Shown in pieces: positions 1-5,918 of a stretch of DNA of 6,028 nucleotides. The notes under the pieces are model-generated. The model was not told the origin of the DNA and searched no databases. It saw only the letters and a list, made by a program, of their open reading frames with translations. How positions within the stretch are numbered: position 1 is the first letter of the stretch; every line of letters begins with the position of its first letter. This DNA comes from CAZYZQ01 sp964652075 (GTDB lineage: Bacteria; Bacillota; Clostridia; Oscillospirales; Oscillospiraceae). Location: assembly GCA_964652075.1 (NCBI GenBank), contig CAZYZQ010000113.1:1-6028 (forward strand). The letters are read 5' to 3'. Both the position numbers and the translations under genes were made by a program.

Positions 1-248
1 GCTGCGAGATCACCGGCTCCAGCGACAGCAGCATCCGGAGCGTCACGCCGAACGCCCTCTCCCCGATCTTCGCCGCGGCAGAGATCCGCGCCATCTTCTG
101 CAACGGCGGGGCCTCGTATACCCAGTTTTGCCGGCACCACCCGGACCTGCAGGCCATCCGCCTGCCCTCCACCTCCCCGGCCAACGCCGCTTGGACGCTG
201 CCGCGGCTTCTGGACGCATGGCAGTGCATCCGGCCATTTCTGGAATAA
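1..248 (+). CDS. DNA-deoxyinosine glycosylase, C-terminal part (5' end outside window)
   Basis: Codons run in frame from position 3 to the TAA at 246-248, giving 81 residues of a protein that begins outside the window. The fragment reads CEITGSSDSSIRSVTPN, then an IFCNGGASYTQF segment, then RLPSTSPANAAW and a short tail ending RPFLE. The CNGG/LPSTSPANA pattern is what I recognise from bacterial DNA-deoxyinosine (hypoxanthine) glycosylases of the Mug/uracil-DNA-glycosylase superfamily. In that superfamily the loop near LPSTSPANA sits at the DNA-binding and active-site side. The enzyme removes hypoxanthine, formed by adenine deamination, from DNA to start base excision repair in the cytoplasm. 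The N-terminal catalytic motif lies outside the window and cannot be checked. The gene converges on the ligase gene and shares its terminator. It is probably unrelated to the polysaccharide genes. The family call is recognition from motifs, not a search result. Confidence 0.82.
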   Translation, partial: CEITGSSDSSIRSVTPNALSPIFAAAEIRAIFCNGGASYTQFCRHHPDLQAIRLPSTSPANAAWTLPRLLDAWQCIRPFLE

Positions 249-289
249 AAAACCGCGCTTCTTCCGTCACAGAAGAAGCGCGGTTTTTT
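247..289. terminator. Bidirectional rho-independent terminator between convergent genes
   Basis: A perfect 12-bp stem, CCGCGCTTCTTC at 253-264 pairing with GAAGAAGCGCGG at 272-283, encloses a 7-nt loop. It is flanked by A6 (247-252) and T6 (284-289), so each strand shows a GC-rich hairpin followed by a U-run. The plus-strand TAA (246-248) overlaps the A-run, and the minus-strand TGA (complement of 289-291) overlaps the T-run. One element therefore ends both the glycosylase transcript and the DUF4330-ligase transcript. Confidence 0.95.
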
Positions 290-1857
290 CAGCATTTTTC
301 CGGTTTTCGCAAAAAGCCCAGATAGACGATCATGGCCGCCAAGAGCCAGAACATCGCCATCATGTATGGCTCCTCAAAAATATTCTCAGAATAGCAGTGC
401 ACCATCACGCCCGCCATGCCGGAGAGCATCCCGCAGACCAGCGGTGAGAAGCGGGAGCGCTGCTTTTTCGTCCGCCACACCGCGCGCAGGCCCGTGCAGA
501 ACAGCCCCGCCATCATAAAGAGGAAGGCCGCAAGGCCGAGATAGCCCATCTCCACCAGAATCTTCAGGTAGTAGTTATCCATATAGAAGTAGGAGATCCA
601 TGGATAGACCTTGTTCTGCACCGCAATCGCGCCGCCGAACATGCCGAGACCAAAGCCGAGCCACGGATTGGAATCCATCAGATAGCCAAGCCCGATGTCC
701 CAGCGGCTGCCACGGCCGCCGTTCGCGCTGGCCGCCTGGTACTCCGGCGTCAGCAGGAAGCCAAGGCGGGTCTGCACAAACGGCAGGCAGAGCGCCACGG
801 CGCCCGCAATCAGGATCACGACCAGAAGCCGCCGGTCCTGCAAAATGGCGAACACCAGCACGGCCGCCGCCATGGCGACCCACGCGCCGCGCGACATGGT
901 GAACAGGCAGGCAAGGCACATACAGCCGCCCGCCGCCCAGCAGCCGAGCTTCAGCCAACGGTTTTTGACATAATACGCCAGCGCAACCGCCATCGGCGCG
1001 AAGAGCGTCATGAAACAGCCCATGATATTCGGGCTGCCGAAAATCGAGTACACGCGCGTGCGCACCGACGTCTCCGCCGCCGCCACCCACTTCGCGGGAA
1101 TCGGCACGGCGACGATATACTGGTAGATGCCGTGCAGCGCGACTAGCAGCGCGATGGCAACAAGTGTTGCATAGATCCGCAGAAGATCCGCATCGTCGCG
1201 GATCATCCGCGCTGCGACGTAGAACCAGAGGATATACTGCACCGTCGCACGGTAGCCTGCGACGGCGATGCCGAAGAACGGGCAGACTGCAAACATCAGC
1301 GCAAGGCCGATGCCGAGGAATACGAACACCGGCGCATCCAGCGGATTCGACCGCGTGGGCAGCGGCTGCGTGCGATCCATGCGCTGCCAGAGAATCCAGC
1401 CAAAGCAGACGAGCAGCAGCAGCTCATCCCACGTGGAGGTGAGCACCGGGATCGACACACCGAGCATCAGGAAATGGATCGGCGTATACAGCGCAATCAG
1501 GAACAGCAGTACCGCGTTCGTCCCGCCGCGGAACACCCAGCCGAGCAGGCGGCTGCCCGCGCAGGCGCGGACGATAGCGCGCCAAAGCCTGCAAATCAGG
1601 CTTCCACGCACACAGGCGGGAAAGCGGTGGACGCGCGCAAGGCAAGCGTTCCACCAGCACAGGACCCGGTTCGCCCGCGAAGACGCCGTTGTGGACGCCG
1701 GCGCGTCCAGCCGGTTGACGAAGAAGCGCTTCGTCCGGCTCCCGCGCCAGCTCCGGCCGAGCGCGCGGCAGATACGGCCCGCCACACTCTCGCGGCAGGA
1801 CAGCCCCAGCCAGAGCAAAATGCGCCACACGATGCTGCCGGAGAGCAGCTTACTCAT
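289..1857 (-). CDS. O-antigen ligase / polymerase-like multi-spanning membrane protein (Wzy_C type)
   Basis: This is a 522-residue integral membrane protein with roughly 10-12 hydrophobic segments from about residue 113 to the C-terminus. The Wzy_C-like core carries SRGAW (322-326), then RGSRWDIGLGYL and a WLGFGLGMFGG stretch, then DNYYLKILVE (427-436). Family members join undecaprenyl-linked sugar units or transfer finished glycans to an acceptor on the outer face of the membrane. In a Gram-positive host the acceptor would be a cell-wall or surface glycan rather than lipid A. Residue 427 is Asp where many ligases have His in an HNxxL motif. Residues 8-110 form an Arg- and Trp-rich extension with a 16-residue periodicity (see findings). 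The start chosen is ATG at 1857, with GGAGG at 1868-1864 and a 6-nt spacer. An in-frame GTG at 1872 lies upstream of this ribosome site and is disfavoured. The gene overlaps the end of the DUF4330 gene by 8 bp, which suggests translational coupling. Ligase versus polymerase cannot be decided from sequence. Confidence 0.88.
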   Translation of the reverse strand: MSKLLSGSIVWRILLWLGLSCRESVAGRICRALGRSWRGSRTKRFFVNRLDAPASTTASSRANRVLCWWNACLARVHRFPACVRGSLICRLWRAIVRACAGSRLLGWVFRGGTNAVLLFLIALYTPIHFLMLGVSIPVLTSTWDELLLLVCFGWILWQRMDRTQPLPTRSNPLDAPVFVFLGIGLALMFAVCPFFGIAVAGYRATVQYILWFYVAARMIRDDADLLRIYATLVAIALLVALHGIYQYIVAVPIPAKWVAAAETSVRTRVYSIFGSPNIMGCFMTLFAPMAVALAYYVKNRWLKLGCWAAGGCMCLACLFTMSRGAWVAMAAAVLVFAILQDRRLLVVILIAGAVALCLPFVQTRLGFLLTPEYQAASANGGRGSRWDIGLGYLMDSNPWLGFGLGMFGGAIAVQNKVYPWISYFYMDNYYLKILVEMGYLGLAAFLFMMAGLFCTGLRAVWRTKKQRSRFSPLVCGMLSGMAGVMVHCYSENIFEEPYMMAMFWLLAAMIVYLGFLRKPEKC

Positions 1858-2374
1858 CGATAACCTCCACACCGGTCACGGTGCCGGTCAGCTCCAGCTC
1901 CGTCGTCTTGACAATATAGCTCTTGCCGACGCGCACCTCCTGCGAGCCGACGCCGTAGGCGTAGTCGGTCAGGGTCGCCTGCGCGCGGATTTTGAAGCTC
2001 AGCACGCCGCGCTGCGGGTCCTCCACGCGCAGCAGCGTACCGTCCTCTCCGGCCTCCGTCAGGTAGTAAGGCGTGCGCGCGCAGCTGAGGATGTGCGCAT
2101 CCACCAGCTTGCCGTCGTTCATGATCTGGCTGCGGGTGGTGTCGGAGAAGTCGATTTTTTCCACATTGTCGCAGATCGTGGCGCTCACGGCGTTGACGCT
2201 CACCTCATACTCCAGCGTCACGCTTTTGCTCTCGTTGCTGCCGACGGCCTCGCCAACCTTGCTGCCCGCTTTCCATGCCAGAACCGCGACGACAGCGGCG
2301 ATTACCAGAATCACAAGGATGTCAATCACATTGACTTTCCCGAATAGCTTCCCTTTTTCATCAATTATCTTCAT
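1850..2374 (-). CDS. DUF4330 family single-pass membrane protein
   Basis: This is a 174-residue protein. A short basic and acidic cytoplasmic head with the signature KGKLFGKVNVID (7-18) leads straight into one transmembrane helix, about residues 16-34. An extracytoplasmic domain of about 135 residues follows, with beta-rich alternating patterns (VTLEYEVSVNAV near its start, SYIVKTTELELTGTVTGV near its end). The head-plus-helix layout matches the DUF4330 family, whose function is unknown. ATG at 2374 is chosen because GGAGG lies at 2386-2382 with a 7-nt spacer and because the family signature begins here. An upstream extension of the frame to 2443 runs through the promoter region and looks non-coding. 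It is the first gene of the minus-strand operon, and its stop overlaps the ligase start. Co-transcription suggests a role in export, assembly or retention of the surface glycan, but that is inference only. Confidence 0.85.
   Translation of the reverse strand: MKIIDEKGKLFGKVNVIDILVILVIAAVVAVLAWKAGSKVGEAVGSNESKSVTLEYEVSVNAVSATICDNVEKIDFSDTTRSQIMNDGKLVDAHILSCARTPYYLTEAGEDGTLLRVEDPQRGVLSFKIRAQATLTDYAYGVGSQEVRVGKSYIVKTTELELTGTVTGVEVIDE
1864..1868 (-). promoter_or_regulatory. Ribosome binding site deciding the ligase start
   Basis: The minus strand reads GGAGG, then TTATCG, then ATG at 1857-1855. The 6-nt spacing is good and favours ATG over the GTG at 1872. The site lies inside the last codons of the DUF4330 gene, so ribosomes finishing that gene pass directly over it. 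Confidence 0.8.
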
Positions 2375-2415
2375 AAAATGGCCTCCAAATCGCAATAAGA
2401 TTAGCTGTTTTTCAT

Positions 2416-2444
2416 TTGACCGGGCCGTCGAAATATAGTACAAT
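2416..2444 (+). promoter_or_regulatory. Sigma-A-like promoter for the glycosyltransferase/pyruvyl transferase operon
   Basis: TTGACC (-35, 2416-2421) and TACAAT (-10, 2439-2444) are separated by exactly 17 bp, a close match to the sigma-A consensus. Expected transcription start is near 2451, giving a leader of about 80 nt before the ATG at 2532. It faces the minus-strand promoter at 2498-2470, so each polymerase must cross the other promoter. Confidence 0.78.
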
Positions 2445-2453
2445 ATCCTATAT
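2433..2453. repeat. Operator-like inverted repeat around the plus-strand -10 box
   Basis: ATATAG (2433-2438) and CTATAT (2448-2453) form a perfect 6-bp inverted repeat separated by 9 bp. An outer TCG (2428-2430) matches CGA (2454-2456) if two bases are bulged. The -10 hexamer sits in the centre, and the expected plus-strand start point falls in the right arm. The half-site spacing (15 bp centre to centre) would suit a dimeric regulator. The arms are AT-only apart from one base each, so chance occurrence near promoters is possible. Confidence 0.4.
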
Positions 2454-2469
2454 CGATCCAGTCCTGACC

Positions 2470-2498
2470 ATTATACTTGATTTTTCCGAGATGCACAA
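2470..2498 (-). promoter_or_regulatory. Sigma-A-like promoter for the DUF4330-ligase operon
   Basis: On the minus strand a perfect TATAAT (-10) lies at 2475-2470. A weaker TTGTGC (-35) lies 17 bp upstream at 2498-2493. Expected transcription start is near 2463, giving a leader of about 90 nt before the ATG at 2374. The -10 and spacing are strong; the -35 matches TTGACA at only three of six positions. Confidence 0.62.
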
Positions 2499-2499
2499 G

Positions 2500-2513
2500 G
2501 GGCATGTTTGCCC
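2500..2513 (+). other. Small leader hairpin ahead of the ribosome binding site
   Basis: GGGCA (2500-2504) pairs with TGCCC (2509-2513) around a 4-nt loop, TGTT. It ends five bases before the ribosome site at 2518. No U-run follows, so it is not a terminator. It may keep the leader open or protect the 5' end; no riboswitch architecture is recognised in this short leader. Confidence 0.35.
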
Positions 2514-2517
2514 GGAT

Positions 2518-2523
2518 GGGAGA
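2518..2523 (+). promoter_or_regulatory. Ribosome binding site deciding the fusion-gene start
   Basis: GGGAGA lies 8 nt before ATG 2532. An in-frame TTG at 2508 lies upstream of this site, inside the leader hairpin, and would add eight residues unlike a glycosyltransferase N-terminus. ATG at 2532 is therefore preferred. Confidence 0.78.
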
Positions 2524-2531
2524 ATACGGTT

Positions 2532-4754
2532 ATGAAAATTATCCATCTGATCTCCGGCGGCGACGTCGGCGGCGCAAAGACCCATGTCCTTTCCCTGCTG
2601 CACGGGCTGTTGGAGACGGAGCAGGCGCAGCTTGTCTGCTTTATGGATGGCCCGTTTGCGCAGGAGGCGCGTGAGCTGGGCATCCCCACGCTTGTGCTCG
2701 ACTCCGGCGGCGTGCGCACGATCTGTCAGAAGCTCGCCGCGCTGATCCGCGACGGCGGCTATCAGATCATCCACTGCCACGGCTCGCGCGCGAATATGAT
2801 GGGCGCGCTGCTGCGGCGGCGCTGCGGCGTGCCGGTCGTCACGACCGTCCACTCGGACTACCGGCTGGACTACCTCGGCCGCCCGCTCCACCGCCTGATC
2901 TACGGCACAATCAACACAGTTGCGCTGCGGATGCTCGACTACCGCATCGGCGTCTCCGATGCGATGGCGGAGCTTCTGATCCGCCGCGGCTTTGACGCGC
3001 AGCGCATGTTCTCGATCTACAACGGCGTCGACTTCACGCCGGTCACGCCGGCACTGGAGCGGGACGCCTATTTTGAGAGCATCGGCCTGCAAACAGAGCC
3101 GGACAGCGTTGTCTTCGGCATCGCGGCACGCATCTCGCCGGTCAAGGACATGACGACGCTGATCCGCGCGTTTTCGCAGGCGGTAAAAGTCTGCCCGTCC
3201 ATCCGTCTGGTCATCGCGGGCGACGGCGAACAGGCCGAGCAGATCAAGGCGCTCGCCGCTGAGACCTGCCCCGCCGGAACCGTCGTGTTCGCGGGATGGG
3301 TGACCGACATGGACAGCTTTTACAACGCGATCGATGTCAACACCCTGACCTCGCTGTCTGAGACCTTCCCCTACGCACTGACGGAGGGAGTGCGGATGCA
3401 CTGCGCAACCATCGCCTCGCGCGTGGGCGGTGTGCCGGTGCTCATCGACGACGGCGTCTCCGGCCTGCTGTTTGCGCCGCAGGACGCGGATATGCTGGCG
3501 CGGCACATGATTGCCGTTGCGCAGGACGCGGACTATCGTCTCGCCCTCGCTGAACGGCTTTATGAGAAGGCGAAGGCGCAGTTCTCCGCCGGCGCCACCG
3601 TCGCGCACCAGAAGGAGATCTACGCGACGATCCTGCGCCGTCAGGCGCGCGCCGGGCGCAAGCGCGACGGCGTGCTGATCTGCGGCGCCTACGGCAAGGG
3701 CAACGCGGGGGACGAGACGATTTTGGAGGCCATTGTGGCGCAGATGCACAAGATTGACCCGGATCTGCCGCTCTATGTCCTGACCCGGACGCCCCGCGCG
3801 ACCGCCGCGCACTACCGGATCGGGACGGTTTATACCTTCAATGTGCCGCAGTTCCGGCGCATCATGCGGCGCACGCAGCTCTATCTGAACGGTGGCGGGA
3901 GCCTGATTCAGGACGTCACCTCCACGCGCTCGCTCTTTTACTATCTGAACAATATTAAAACAGCTTATAAGCTCGGCAACCGCGTGCTGATGTACGGCTG
4001 CGGCATCGGCCCCGTCCGGAAGCCGTACAACCAGAAAAAGGCCGCCAAGGTTCTGAACCGCTATGTCGACCACATCACGCTGCGCGAGCCGTCGTCACAG
4101 GCCGTGCTCGCCCAGATGGGCGTCACAAGGCCCGCCGTCACCGTGACGGCAGATCCGGCGCTGCTCATGTACCCGGCGCCGCCGGAGAAGCTCGAAAGCT
4201 ATCTACTCTCCCAGAACCTTGCGCTGGACGGCAAATACCTGCTCTTCGCGCTGCGGCCGTGGAGCGGCTTTGACCGCCTCGCGCCGATCTTCATCTCATG
4301 CGCGGAGCGCTTTTACCGGGAGAAGGGCATGGAGCCGGTCTTCTTCGCATTGGAGCCGGGCCGTGATCTTTCGGCCATCGCCATTGTCACGGAGCAGCTG
4401 CACTGCCCGTATCATGTCATCTCCGCGCCGCCGGACGGCGGGCTGCTGATCGGGCTGATGGGGCGGATGGAGGCGGTGCTCTCCATGCGGCTGCACCCGC
4501 TGGTCTTCGCCTCGAGCCAGGGCGTTCCGCTGATCGGCTTTGTCTATGACCCGAAGGTGCAGGCATTTCTGGACTATCTGAAAGAACCGAACTACTTTGC
4601 GCTGGACGGCGTCACGGAGCAGGCGCTTGTGGAGACGCTGCACAGTGCGCTCTCCACCCGTGCGGACGCCGATGCGCGCACCGAACGGATGCGCGCCCTC
4701 GCCGCGAAAAACGGCGAAATTGCCCGGCAGCTTCTGGAGGAGGAAGCACAATGA
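2532..4754 (+). CDS. csaB: Fused GT4 glycosyltransferase and CsaB-type polysaccharide pyruvyl transferase
   Basis: This 740-residue cytoplasmic protein has two enzyme halves. Residues 1 to about 365 form a GT-B fold GT4 glycosyltransferase. It shows the N-terminal glycine loop GGDVGGAKTH (9-18), HCHGS (81-85), YNGVD (163-167), R200 and K205 in ARISPVKD (donor phosphate binding in this family), and an E-x7-E motif (E277, E285). A short basic linker, RRQARAGRKR (about 369-378), joins it to a polysaccharide pyruvyl transferase domain of normal full length. That half shows GAYGKGNAGDE (385-395), NGGGS (453-457), ADPAL (near 541), SMRLH (651-655) and YDPKV (672-676). Pyruvyl transferases of this type move pyruvate from phosphoenolpyruvate onto a sugar as a ketal. 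CsaB does this on the secondary cell-wall polymer that SLH domains recognise. The fusion suggests that adding a sugar and pyruvylating it, or its neighbour, are coupled. Both halves look intact. The gene ends in ATGA, overlapping the next gene. Acceptor and donor sugars cannot be read from sequence. Confidence 0.9.
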   Translation: MKIIHLISGGDVGGAKTHVLSLLHGLLETEQAQLVCFMDGPFAQEARELGIPTLVLDSGGVRTICQKLAALIRDGGYQIIHCHGSRANMMGALLRRRCGVPVVTTVHSDYRLDYLGRPLHRLIYGTINTVALRMLDYRIGVSDAMAELLIRRGFDAQRMFSIYNGVDFTPVTPALERDAYFESIGLQTEPDSVVFGIAARISPVKDMTTLIRAFSQAVKVCPSIRLVIAGDGEQAEQIKALAAETCPAGTVVFAGWVTDMDSFYNAIDVNTLTSLSETFPYALTEGVRMHCATIASRVGGVPVLIDDGVSGLLFAPQDADMLARHMIAVAQDADYRLALAERLYEKAKAQFSAGATVAHQKEIYATILRRQARAGRKRDGVLICGAYGKGNAGDETILEAIVAQMHKIDPDLPLYVLTRTPRATAAHYRIGTVYTFNVPQFRRIMRRTQLYLNGGGSLIQDVTSTRSLFYYLNNIKTAYKLGNRVLMYGCGIGPVRKPYNQKKAAKVLNRYVDHITLREPSSQAVLAQMGVTRPAVTVTADPALLMYPAPPEKLESYLLSQNLALDGKYLLFALRPWSGFDRLAPIFISCAERFYREKGMEPVFFALEPGRDLSAIAIVTEQLHCPYHVISAPPDGGLLIGLMGRMEAVLSMRLHPLVFASSQGVPLIGFVYDPKVQAFLDYLKEPNYFALDGVTEQALVETLHSALSTRADADARTERMRALAAKNGEIARQLLEEEAQ

Positions 4755-5899
4755 AGCAAATCGTCTGTCTGTCCACCTCGCCGTGGCACCCAATTCCCAC
4801 CCGCAAGCAGCAGGTGATGAGCCGGATTCCGGACGCGGAGATTTTGTACTTCGACCCGTCCATCACCTATCTGGCCCCGCTGCGGGACAAGGCCGCGCGG
4901 CCGAAGCTGAAAGCCTATCGTCAGCCGCCCGAGGACGTCACGGAGCATCTGCACGTCTATGCGCTGCCGCCGGTTCTGCCGTTTTTCAACAAATATCGCG
5001 CCATCAACCGGCACAATCAGAAAAAGATTGCGAAATACGTCACAAAAATCATGAAGCGGCACGGGTTTGAGAATCCCGTCCTCTGGTGTTACTCCCCCGT
5101 ATCCGCCGACACCGTCGGCCGGATTGCGCACAGCGCGCTTGTCTATGACTGCGTGGACCGCCACTCCGCCTACGGCGGGCTGATGAATCCGGCGCTGGTC
5201 GATGCAATGGAGCTGGAGCTGGCGGGCAAGGCGGACATGGTCTTCGCCACCGCGCAGAGCCTGTGTGACCGGCTGAAGACAGCCAACGAGCACGCCACGT
5301 TCATCCCGAACGGTGCAAATTATGAGCGCTTTGCGCAGGCCGCTGCGCCGCAGCCCATGCCGGAGGACATGGCCGCATTGCAGGGGCCGGTGCTCGGCTT
5401 TGTCGGCGCGTTGCAGGAGTGCATCGCCTACGACTATCTGGAGGCCGCCGCGACGGCCCATCCGGAGTGGAACTTCGTGTTCATTGGCCGGGAAAATCCC
5501 GGCGTCGATCTCTCTGCACTTCGCGCTTTGCCGAACTGCCACTTCCTCGGCCTGAAGCCGAATGAGCAGCTGCCGCAGTATCTGGCGCACTTCGACGTGT
5601 GCCTGAACCTGTTCGCGTCCAGCGCGCTGAGCAAGGACGTCAGCCCGCTCAAATTCTATGAGTATCTGGCCACCGGCCGCCCCATTGTTTCAACCACGCA
5701 GCCCGATCAGGTGCTGCAATACGCCGACGTCATCCACATTGCCGACTCTCCGGCCGCGTTCATCGACTGCTGCGCCGCCGCGCTCGCAGAGCACGACCCC
5801 GACCGGCAGGCAAAACGGATGGAATACGGCAAGCTGAGCAGCTGGGACGCCCGCGTCGCCCGGATGTGCGAAATTCTGGAAGAACACCATATTTTCTGA
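4751..5899 (+). CDS. Glycosyltransferase, TuaH-like (GT4/GT1 type)
   Basis: This 382-residue cytoplasmic or membrane-associated glycosyltransferase has a GT-B layout. The N-terminal half opens with MKQIVCLSTSPWHPIPTRKQ and contains LWCYSPVSAD and YDCVDRHSA (132-140). The hinge region has IPNGANYERF (185-194), and LGFVGAL follows. The C-terminal nucleotide-sugar half carries SPLKFYEYLATGRPIVS (298-314), with E304 in the place of the usual donor-binding glutamate. The YDCVDxHSA and SPLKFYEYLATGRP patterns resemble the TuaH-type teichuronic-acid transferases. The exact donor and acceptor are unknown. The ATG at 4751 overlaps the stop of the fusion gene (ATGA), with GGAGGAGG at 4736-4743 and a 7-nt spacer, so translation is probably coupled. 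It most likely adds the next sugar to the glycan handled by the fusion protein. No terminator is seen between this gene and the next. Confidence 0.87.
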   Translation: MKQIVCLSTSPWHPIPTRKQQVMSRIPDAEILYFDPSITYLAPLRDKAARPKLKAYRQPPEDVTEHLHVYALPPVLPFFNKYRAINRHNQKKIAKYVTKIMKRHGFENPVLWCYSPVSADTVGRIAHSALVYDCVDRHSAYGGLMNPALVDAMELELAGKADMVFATAQSLCDRLKTANEHATFIPNGANYERFAQAAAPQPMPEDMAALQGPVLGFVGALQECIAYDYLEAAATAHPEWNFVFIGRENPGVDLSALRALPNCHFLGLKPNEQLPQYLAHFDVCLNLFASSALSKDVSPLKFYEYLATGRPIVSTTQPDQVLQYADVIHIADSPAAFIDCCAAALAEHDPDRQAKRMEYGKLSSWDARVARMCEILEEHHIF

Positions 5900-5918
5900 A
5901 CCTACAGGAGGAGTTACC

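Noticed and set aside
1268..2347. A 359-codon open frame on the plus strand opposite the ligase and DUF4330 genes.
   Set aside because: It crosses two recognised genes in antisense, is rich in Arg, Gln and Ser with no recognisable domain, and is explained by the GC bias of the real genes.
2375..2443. N-terminal extension of DUF4330 by 23 residues to a start at 2443.
   Set aside because: There is no ribosome site there, the extra sequence runs through the promoter region, and GGAGG plus ATG at 2374 fits the family start.
2451..2531. A riboswitch or attenuator in the leader of the fusion gene.
   Set aside because: The leader is only about 80 nt, holds one 5-bp hairpin with no U-run, and shows no recognised riboswitch core.
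2448..4073. A 541-codon open frame on the minus strand opposite the fusion gene.
   Set aside because: It is antisense to a gene with clear family motifs, its product is Arg/Asp/Val/His-rich and low in complexity as expected from reversed GC-rich codons, and no ribosome site or family motif was seen.
4592..5590. A 332-codon open frame on the minus strand opposite the TuaH-like gene.
   Set aside because: It spans the junction of two real genes in antisense and has only biased composition, with no motif or start signal.
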